Positions 27,034 to 33,099 of a stretch of 64,000 nucleotides of DNA are shown in pieces. The notes beneath the pieces were generated by a model. That model saw only the letters and a list, made by a program, of their open reading frames with translations. It had not been told where the DNA came from and did not search any database. Each line of letters begins with the position of its first letter. Position 1 is the first letter of the stretch. Position numbers and translations under genes: made by a program. This DNA is from Nitrospira sp. MA-1. Its GTDB lineage: Bacteria > Nitrospirota > Nitrospiria > Nitrospirales > UBA8639. The stretch covers positions 930,001 to 994,000 of the forward strand of contig JAQJDB010000006.1 of assembly GCA_032139905.1 (NCBI GenBank). The letters are read 5' to 3'.

Positions 27034-27095
27034 GCATAACAAATCGTTTAGGCGGTACCCCCGCTTTGCTACGGCAACTTAACTCGAACGTGATT
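27034..27095 (+). other. attC-like recombination site (tentative)
   Basis: GCATAACAAATCGTTTAGGC at the left and CTTAACTCGAACGTGAT at the right resemble the two arms of an integron attC site, around a short central stem. The right-hand core does not match the GTTRRRY consensus fully. It lies between the SIR2 gene and the IS30 element. Could be a decayed gene-cassette site or chance. Confidence 0.35.
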
Positions 27096-27106
27096 TCCGC
27101 TATTGA

Positions 27107-28337
27107 CTGCGGTTTCAACCGGTCGCTGCAACATCTAATCTCTAATAATAGAGAGGAGGATGTTGAAAATGAAGCGGCGCCCAAGGATTTATTACACAGA
27201 AGAACAAAAGGCCTTAATGTGGGATCGCTGGAAGAAAGGTGAATCTCTGGAGTCGATTGCGCGGTTATTTGATCGGCATCATCCGTCGATTGAACGTATC
27301 CTTCGAGAGCATGGGGGGATACGCCCGCCAGAGCGTCGACGATCATCATGCGCACTAACCCTGGCGGAGCGGGAGGAAATATCACGCGGCATAGCTACAG
27401 GTTGCTCCATTCGTTCCATCGCAGCCTCCCTGAATCGTGCGCCTTCGACCATCAGTCGGGAAATCAAACGCAACCATGGGCAAGGCGGTTACCGGGCAAG
27501 TCAGGCTGATCAGGCGGCCTGGGCTCGGGCCCATCGCCCCAAAACCTGTAAACTAGTAGAGAACCGTGCACTGGCTCGAATCGTAGCCAGGAAGCTACAA
27601 TTGGAGTGGTCACCCGAGCAGATTGCCGGTTGGCTTAAGCACACCTATCCGGACGATGAACGTTACCAGGTGTCCCACGAGACGATCTATAGGAGCCTAT
27701 TCATCCAGGCACGTGGTGCCTTGAAGAAAGAGTTGATGCAGCATTTGAGGCGCACACGAATGATGCGTCGTTCACGCCACCACACACAAAAAACGGAGGA
27801 GCACGGCCGGATTACCGACACCGTATCGATCCGTGAGCGGCCTGCCTCTGCGGCAGACCGAGCCTTACCGGGACACTGGGAGGGTGATCTGCTATTCGGT
27901 AGTCATAACAGCCAGATGGCGACGCTGGTCGAACGTCATACACGCTACCTGATGCTGGTCAAAGTCGACAGCAAAGACACCGAGACGGTGATCAATGCCT
28001 TGATCAAGCAAGCGCATAAGTTACCTCGGGAGCTTTACAAGTCACTCACCTGGGACCGAGGCAAAGAGATGGCCGACCATAAACGCTTCACGCTGGCGAC
28101 CGACATAAAGGTATACTTTTGTGATCCACACAATCCCTGGCAGCGAGGGTCCAACGAAAATACCAATGGTCTGTTAAGGCAATACTTCCCGAAAGGAATG
28201 GATCTGTCGAGAGTTCCACAAGCCAAGCTAAACGCCGTTGCACGGCGTCTCAACGAACGACCAAGAAAAACGTTAAACTTTGAAACACCTGCTGAACGAT
28301 TTAACCCATGTGTTGCAGCGACCGGTTGAAACCGCAG
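27107..28337 (+). mobile_element. IS30-family insertion sequence
   Basis: A 1,231-base element bounded by perfect 27-base inverted repeats (27107-27133 and 28311-28337; outer part CTGCGGTTTCAACC). One transposase gene fills it. No clear target duplication is visible, so one flank may have rearranged. Confidence 0.92.
27169..28329 (+). CDS. IS30-family transposase
   Basis: A 386-residue DDE transposase. ATG at 27169 is chosen because GAGGAGG lies 9 bases upstream; an ATG at 27160 is too close to it. Two HTH regions (LESIARLFDRHHPSIERIL and IRSIAASLNRAPSTISREI), then the catalytic core with Asp in LPGHWEGDLLFG, Asp in LTWDRGKEMADH and Glu in WQRGSNENTNGLLRQYFP, the standard IS30 signature. The 3' end runs into the right inverted repeat. 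Confidence 0.95.
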   Translation: MKRRPRIYYTEEQKALMWDRWKKGESLESIARLFDRHHPSIERILREHGGIRPPERRRSSCALTLAEREEISRGIATGCSIRSIAASLNRAPSTISREIKRNHGQGGYRASQADQAAWARAHRPKTCKLVENRALARIVARKLQLEWSPEQIAGWLKHTYPDDERYQVSHETIYRSLFIQARGALKKELMQHLRRTRMMRRSRHHTQKTEEHGRITDTVSIRERPASAADRALPGHWEGDLLFGSHNSQMATLVERHTRYLMLVKVDSKDTETVINALIKQAHKLPRELYKSLTWDRGKEMADHKRFTLATDIKVYFCDPHNPWQRGSNENTNGLLRQYFPKGMDLSRVPQAKLNAVARRLNERPRKTLNFETPAERFNPCVAATG

Positions 28338-28401
28338 CCGTTTCCAGCCACTCGTGAACTGACCTTGAATTTGTTCTGCACGCATGGCCCGATAGCCGCA
28401 A

Positions 28402-28436
28402 GGTTGGATTGGCCTCTAGAGCCTGGGAAGGAGATT
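28402..28436 (+). repeat. Degenerate 35-base repeat, copy 1
   Basis: 28 of 35 bases match 30827-30861 (GGTTG.AT.GGCCT.TAG). Copies lie before and after the nuclease/small-protein unit. Confidence 0.45.
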
Positions 28437-28538
28437 GCTTCTAATCGGAATGTGCTTGTCAAATACCCCTCTCATTGGCGGAGTCTAGACCCTTGATTTC
28501 ATTTGATCTTGAGGGCCTTTATTTACGGTGGCAAAAAC

Positions 28539-28593
28539 AAATATCTATGAAACCTCAGAGGCGGAGAATGGCTGGAAACGACCCAAGGCGGAC
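28539..28593 (+). repeat. 55-base direct repeat, copy 2
   Basis: Second copy of the block at 23203, three mismatches. It ends 28 bases before the nuclease gene, so it forms the boundary between the SIR2/IS30 segment and the nuclease unit. Confidence 0.85.
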
Positions 28594-28620
28594 GCTAGGA
28601 GAGATTTATAAGGTAAAGAT

Positions 28621-29985
28621 GTGATTGTAAGGCCAAGATTAAATGATTTTCATAACTTACCTTTTGCGCAGGCGGAAGCTGATTTTGCTGTTCCTTTCTT
28701 AGACGAAGATATTCCTCTTTATCTAGACCCATTTCTGCTATGGAAAAGCCCATCTCAACAAGATAACTCATTGCATTCTTCAATAATAAATTCGTTTAAC
28801 TATCTAGGAACATTATTCTTTAAAGACGAAAATGCTGCAATTTCAATTCTGATAAAAATATCAGAGTGTGATGAAGTTGGTTTGGGAGATTCAAAAACTA
28901 AACACGGGAAAAAGATCGGTGACAAAATGGCTAGGCAAATATTGTCAACCTTTAAGGATGTCCCGCAAATAAACAGGCAGGGTTTTACTCACCTTGAGGA
29001 ACTGCAACTTTTAATAGAGAATTTTTCTAAAGATCGAGTGAGCGATATTTCTTGTAATTTTTTAAAGTCCTTTTTAATTGATTACACTATTCAGCAATGT
29101 GAAAAATACAACATTCCTACAAAGTTGGTAAACATACAATATTTTGACTGCAAGAGTCTTAAATTTGTCAATGAAAGTCTTAATTTGCCGGTAAATCCAA
29201 ATTCCAAAGAATCTATATTATTAGTGCCTAAAAGATGGCTACGATTTGTTCCATGGCTGAATTATGAGGACTATTTTCAAGAGTATATTTCAATATCTGA
29301 TAAAATATTAGATGGAAAAGAAATACCGAGAATACAAATACTGGAATACAACAGAAAGAACTATGACCAGATACAAGCTTATGTGGAACGAAAACGTTTA
29401 CAGCAAAAAGACTGCAAAAATGACCCTTTATTCTCACAAATACCAGTGCTGTCCTCAAAAAGGAAACTCACAGAAATATTAAAACTACCAACTGGTAAGG
29501 TAGACAAAGCAGATCAGGAATATGAAAGAATTTTATGTCCTTTGCTAGCTTCTATGCTTTATCCGGAATTGGATTTTGCCCAACCTCAATCAAGAACAGT
29601 AGAGGGTGTTCTGATTAGAGATCTGATTTTCTACAACAATGTCTCCCACCAATTGCTTAAAGAAATATATGAAAAATATGAAAGCAAGCAAATAGTGATC
29701 GAAATAAAAAACACAAACGAGGTCACTTCAACCCATATAAATCAATTGAATCGTTATCTTAACGATGAATTTGGCAGTTTTGGAATTGTATTTACTAGAA
29801 ATAAACCACCAAAAAACGTTTTTAAAAACACTATTGCTCTATGGGCCGGGCAAAGAAGATGTATATTAATACTGGACGATGAAGATCTGAAACTTATGTG
29901 TCAAGTTTATGAAAATAAACAAAGAAACCCAATTGATGTGATTAATAAAAAATATGTAGAGTTTATGCGGGCTTGTCCCTCTTAA
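28621..29985 (+). CDS. PD-(D/E)XK nuclease-like protein, candidate defence effector
   Basis: A 454-residue protein with start GTG 28621 after AAGGTAAAGAT. The N-terminal 300 residues match no family I know. The C-terminal third fits a restriction-endonuclease fold: upstream Glu in QEYERILCPLLASM, Asp334 in IRDLIFYN, then Glu361-x-Lys363 in IVIEIKNT and Gln in HINQLNRYL, followed by a strand GSFGIVFTRN. It is the first of three closely spaced genes with two paralogous small proteins after it. AT-rich like the SIR2 gene and unlike the chromosome. DNA or RNA cleavage is inferred; no partner methyltransferase adjoins it. Confidence 0.7.
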   Translation: MIVRPRLNDFHNLPFAQAEADFAVPFLDEDIPLYLDPFLLWKSPSQQDNSLHSSIINSFNYLGTLFFKDENAAISILIKISECDEVGLGDSKTKHGKKIGDKMARQILSTFKDVPQINRQGFTHLEELQLLIENFSKDRVSDISCNFLKSFLIDYTIQQCEKYNIPTKLVNIQYFDCKSLKFVNESLNLPVNPNSKESILLVPKRWLRFVPWLNYEDYFQEYISISDKILDGKEIPRIQILEYNRKNYDQIQAYVERKRLQQKDCKNDPLFSQIPVLSSKRKLTEILKLPTGKVDKADQEYERILCPLLASMLYPELDFAQPQSRTVEGVLIRDLIFYNNVSHQLLKEIYEKYESKQIVIEIKNTNEVTSTHINQLNRYLNDEFGSFGIVFTRNKPPKNVFKNTIALWAGQRRCILILDDEDLKLMCQVYENKQRNPIDVINKKYVEFMRACPS

Positions 29986-30001
29986 TATTTGGGAAACTAT
30001 T

Positions 30002-30382
30002 ATGAATGAAGAGGAAGTAGAAACGTTTTTAAAGCTTCAACCCCAGGTCAAGAGTGCTTACGATGAAGTAGCTCTTTTATCAAAAAAGAAGCCAACCGAT
30101 TCTCTAAACAAATTTAAGCTAAAGTTTGTAAATAGCATTCTTTCGAGAGCAAACGACATATTAAGAGATAGTTACAAGCCATTTCCCGAAGAGTTTTCTT
30201 TATTTGATGAAAATGATATGCCAAACAATAGCGATGTCATTTTCATTCTTTCTCATTATTTAACATCTTTAGAGAAGCTACGATGCGATAATATAATGAG
30301 ATCGCCTACTGATTCTCATTGGTATTGGTTTATTGATGACACTCTGTCTTCCCTAAGAACTGATCCTCCCACAATAAAATGA
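30002..30382 (+). CDS. Small protein 1 of a tandem paralog pair
   Basis: A 126-residue acidic helical protein, 16 bases after the nuclease gene. It shares LLSKKKPTDSLNKFKLKFVN and DENDMPNNSDVIFILSHYL with the next protein (LLSKKKPDDQLNKMKLKMVN, DEDEMPTYSDVVLIISQYE-like), showing tandem duplication. No known domain. Could be an immunity or sensor subunit for the nuclease. Confidence 0.65.
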   Translation: MNEEEVETFLKLQPQVKSAYDEVALLSKKKPTDSLNKFKLKFVNSILSRANDILRDSYKPFPEEFSLFDENDMPNNSDVIFILSHYLTSLEKLRCDNIMRSPTDSHWYWFIDDTLSSLRTDPPTIK

Positions 30383-30408
30383 AAAGTTTGATGAGGTAAG
30401 AAAATCTA

Positions 30409-30819
30409 ATGAGTGATGAAAAAGATTGGCTCCCAACGGAAAAAAACATTGAAGATTATGAATTACTGAAGGATATGCTTGATTCTCAAAAAAGGGAATT
30501 TGACCTTTTGTCAAAGAAAAAACCAGATGACCAGCTGAATAAAATGAAATTAAAAATGGTAAATAGAGTATTAGAACCACTGAAAAAAATCTGCGAAAAT
30601 GAACCATCCTACATGTTTTTAGATACACTGAATGAAGATGAAATGCCTACATATAGTGATGTTGTCTTGATTATTAGTCAGTATGAGACAGCATTAGATG
30701 AATTTAAAGAAACACATCATTTTAGAGATGATTATCGGTTGGAACATAGGTGGATGACGCAAGAATACCCGCCAGACTATTATGGTGGCGAAGATGAAGG
30801 AGATGAAGGAGAAGAGTAA
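30409..30819 (+). CDS. Small protein 2 of a tandem paralog pair
   Basis: A 136-residue paralog of the preceding protein with a longer N-terminus and a strongly acidic tail (YYGGEDEGDEGEE). GAGGTAAG precedes ATG 30409; gap to the previous gene is 26 bases. The acidic tail would suit a nucleic-acid mimic or inhibitor, which is only a hypothesis. Confidence 0.65.
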   Translation: MSDEKDWLPTEKNIEDYELLKDMLDSQKREFDLLSKKKPDDQLNKMKLKMVNRVLEPLKKICENEPSYMFLDTLNEDEMPTYSDVVLIISQYETALDEFKETHHFRDDYRLEHRWMTQEYPPDYYGGEDEGDEGEE

Positions 30820-30826
30820 TTCATAG

Positions 30827-30861
30827 GGTTGAATCGGCCTATAGGGTCTGGGAGGTAGATT
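30827..30861 (+). repeat. Degenerate 35-base repeat, copy 2
   Basis: Matches 28402-28436 at 28 of 35 bases, directly after the second small-protein gene. Confidence 0.45.
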
Positions 30862-30997
30862 CAAAATCAGTTGTTTTTGGAGTCCCTAAATTAAAAAAAA
30901 CTTTATTAAACCGCAGTTTGAGTTTTCTCCAATTCATAGGAATTTTGGTTTGGCGAGGTAGTTCTTTGTTTCCCTGCATGTGATAAAAATTTGAAAA

Positions 30998-31016
30998 TTG
31001 TGCTCATTTTGTGCTC
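30998..31016 (+). repeat. Right arm-type repeat of element B
   Basis: TTGTGCTC at 30998-31005 and 31009-31016, same orientation as the pair at 19132-19151, 121 bases before the attachment core. Confidence 0.6.
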
Positions 31017-31136
31017 AACCCCACCACTTTTCAGCATATTTAGGCCTACTCCAGCAAAAGTTTCAATAAAGCTAAACGCTCGTTGGAATTGGCCGGAATG
31101 AGTTTGAGTGGGGTAGAGAGAAGTGAATGTTTTGCC

Positions 31137-31181
31137 TTCCTAAACCGCGGGCCGCACGTTCAATTCGTGTCGGGGGCACCA
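31137..31181 (+). pseudogene. Orphan 3' half of tRNA-Arg(CCT); right attachment site of element B
   Basis: 45 bases identical to the intact tRNA from the first base of the anticodon loop to CCA. The preceding base differs. This is the original 3' half, displaced by element B. It marks the right junction of the double island. Confidence 0.93.
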
Positions 31182-31715
31182 AATTTTTTCATACTCTGCA
31201 GGTCTTTCCGCAGCACATTTTTTACGCATTTTTCTGCCTTGTCCCGCCTACATTTCCTCTCACAGTGTTGGGTCTTTTAGGTTCAAATCAAGACCTACAC
31301 GGAATGTTCTAACTTATTTATTCGGACATATTATGTAACCACTTGTACATTGGAAGTGGTTCTGCCCCAGATTTCTGCTTCGGGGTGTTCATAGCCCCGC
31401 TCACTTCTTTTTAATTTTTTTCTCTCAGCCTCGTTGCAGCCATGTGTGTGAATCACGCAATTGCAAGATTCTCGACTATTATTTAATTTTCATCCGCTAT
31501 TCACCGATTGATAGTTTATTGAGCGGGTTCTGAATGCAAACCAGTGTGCTGATCAAGTTGAAAGTCAACAAAGGAAGTGGATTTAAGACGTACTGTGGCC
31601 TGTTTCGTCTATGAATTTGCCCGAATGATACCGTCATGGTCTTTGTGTCGATGAAGCGGTTAGAGCTTAACTTACAGGGGTGTGTGGAGAACTTTCACGG
31701 GGAATGAGGTGAGTT
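31182..31715. other. Intergenic region before the exopolysaccharide locus
   Basis: About 530 bases. Holds a strong hairpin with a T run (31353-31420) and presumably the promoter of the exporter genes. No gene supported. Confidence 0.4.
31353..31420 (+). terminator. Structured terminator-like hairpin
   Basis: CGGGG (31381) pairs with CCCCG (31395) and an outer GAAGTG (31353) can pair with CACTTC (31402), followed by TTTTTAATTTTTTT. Probably ends tRNA-side transcription before the exopolysaccharide genes. Confidence 0.55.
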
Positions 31716-32390
31716 ATGATGCAGAGTGTGTATCGTAGGAGTGTCCAGGTCTTCTTTCTGGTAACTGGTTTGTTGACTCTAAACCTTACCGGGTTGGCTT
31801 GTGCTGATTCAAACATGGGTTCAATATCCGAAGAGGCGAAACGAGCCGAAAGTCGTGCCGAAAAACGGGCATTAATTGTGATTGATGATTACATCATTGG
31901 TCCGGAAGACATTTTGGAAATCAGTGTTTGGCGCAATCCCGATTTGTCGAGAGAAGTGATGGTTCGACCCGATGGGAAAATTTCGTTGCCACTGATTGGG
32001 GATGTGAAAGCGGTGGGGCGCTCCACCTCTGAACTTCGCGATGACATTACGCAAAAACTCAAGTCCTATAAGGAAAATCCGACAGTGGCCATTGTGGTCA
32101 AGGCGGTGAATAGCTATTACTTTTATGTGCAAGGGGCCGTCGGAAAAATTGGAAAATTGCCTTTGTTAAGCCGAACGACTCTTATCCAGGCCATTACATT
32201 GGCGGGTGGAATGGCGCCTGATGCAGTGCGGAGTCGGATTACCATTTTTCGATTGGGAATGGATAACGAGGCACCTCAGAAATTAGTGGTCAGCTACGAT
32301 GATATTATTTTGCGGGGGGCTGACAATGTGGAGTTAAAGCCCGGAGATACGATTGTCGTGCCTTCTGAGACCATGGTTCTGATTCCGTAA
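31716..32390 (+). CDS. Outer-membrane polysaccharide export protein (OPX/Wza-like), paralog 1
   Basis: A 224-residue exporter with an N-terminal signal segment (FFLVTGLLTLNLTGLACA), a Poly_export domain (IGPEDILEISVWRNPDLS, VRPDGKISLPLIGDVKA) and one SLBB domain (YYFYVQGAVGKIGKLPL … LKPGDTIVVP). Such proteins form the periplasmic/outer-membrane export channel. Shorter than E. coli Wza (about 380 residues), as in XrtA-type loci. A paralog follows after 30 bases. Confidence 0.9.
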   Translation: MMQSVYRRSVQVFFLVTGLLTLNLTGLACADSNMGSISEEAKRAESRAEKRALIVIDDYIIGPEDILEISVWRNPDLSREVMVRPDGKISLPLIGDVKAVGRSTSELRDDITQKLKSYKENPTVAIVVKAVNSYYFYVQGAVGKIGKLPLLSRTTLIQAITLAGGMAPDAVRSRITIFRLGMDNEAPQKLVVSYDDIILRGADNVELKPGDTIVVPSETMVLIP

Positions 32391-32420
32391 ATACTCATTT
32401 TTTAGTTTGATTGAGGGCAT

Positions 32421-33032
32421 ATGAGGAATACCTTTCCATCCATAGGCAGCAAGGTGTGTATTCTCCTGATGGGTTTTCTGACCTGTATGGGGTGTTTAAA
32501 GCCTGACGTGGTTGTTTCACCAGGCCACCCTGAAGAGGGCTTTGTATTGGGTCCGGAAGATGTCATTGAAGTGATCGTCTGGAAAAACCCCGATTTGTCG
32601 AGGCAGGTGGTGATCCGGCCGGACGGAAAAATTTCTTTAGCCTTAATCGGTGATGTGGTAGCCAGCGGGTTGACGGCTGATCAGGTCGCCAAAAAAATTG
32701 CAGAAAAATTTAAGGCAGTAAAAGAAAATCCTTCGGTGTCTGTGAATGTGATCGAAGTCAATAGTTACTATGTCTTTATTGTTGGAGAAGTGGTGAAGCC
32801 AGGGAAATTGCCATTGAAATCCTATACGACGATCCTCCAGGCCATGTCGTTAGCCGGTGGATTTACCCAATTCGCTTCCCGAAATGACATCATTGTCGTT
32901 CGCACGGAAAAAGATGAAAAGGGGCATCTCATAGAAACACGTATCCCGCTTCGATATTCCGATCTTATTTCGGAGGATGGGGGAGTGTATAACATCACTC
33001 TCCGGTCGGGGGATACAGTCATCGTCCCGTAA
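32421..33032 (+). CDS. OPX/Wza-like export lipoprotein, paralog 2
   Basis: A 203-residue paralog of the preceding protein (LGPEDVIEVIVWKNPDLSRQ, IRPDGKISLALIGDV). It carries a lipobox (LTCMGC), so it is a lipoprotein, unlike the first. A single SLBB domain ends in TLRSGDTVIVP. Tandem duplication suggests the two form a mixed or layered channel. Confidence 0.9.
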   Translation: MRNTFPSIGSKVCILLMGFLTCMGCLKPDVVVSPGHPEEGFVLGPEDVIEVIVWKNPDLSRQVVIRPDGKISLALIGDVVASGLTADQVAKKIAEKFKAVKENPSVSVNVIEVNSYYVFIVGEVVKPGKLPLKSYTTILQAMSLAGGFTQFASRNDIIVVRTEKDEKGHLIETRIPLRYSDLISEDGGVYNITLRSGDTVIVP

Positions 33033-33099
33033 ATCAGGAAGCCGCTTAAAAACCGGATTGGCCAGGTAGATCCTGGGATCTCGCAATAGAAAGAATATC

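Larger units (their letters stand above)
30820..31136. other. Right end of element B, no supported gene
   Basis: About 315 bases. Contains the second degenerate 35-base repeat (30827-30861) and the right arm-type repeat pair (30998-31016), then the attachment core. Confidence 0.45.
19041..31143 (-). mobile_element. Integrative element B at tRNA-Arg(CCT)
   Basis: About 12.1 kb bounded by two copies of the tRNA 3' half (19041-19085 and 31137-31181, 45 of 45 bases identical). The integrase gene stops 5 bases after the intact tRNA. Paired TTGTGCTC repeats occur near both ends (19132 and 30998). Cargo: HTH, serine recombinase and methyltransferase genes; an unknown protein; a SIR2-SEC-C gene with an IS3-family insertion; an IS30-family element; and a nuclease plus two small paralogs. 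It replaced the tRNA 3' half with its own copy and displaced the original to 31137. Confidence 0.85.

Noticed and set aside
27107-28337. Target duplication for the IS30 element
   Set aside because: Flanking bases do not match at any length of 2 or more.
8011-31181. A single 23-kb island carrying the intact tRNA as cargo
   Set aside because: Not excluded, but two integrases with separate arm-site pairs at the borders of each half favour two elements.
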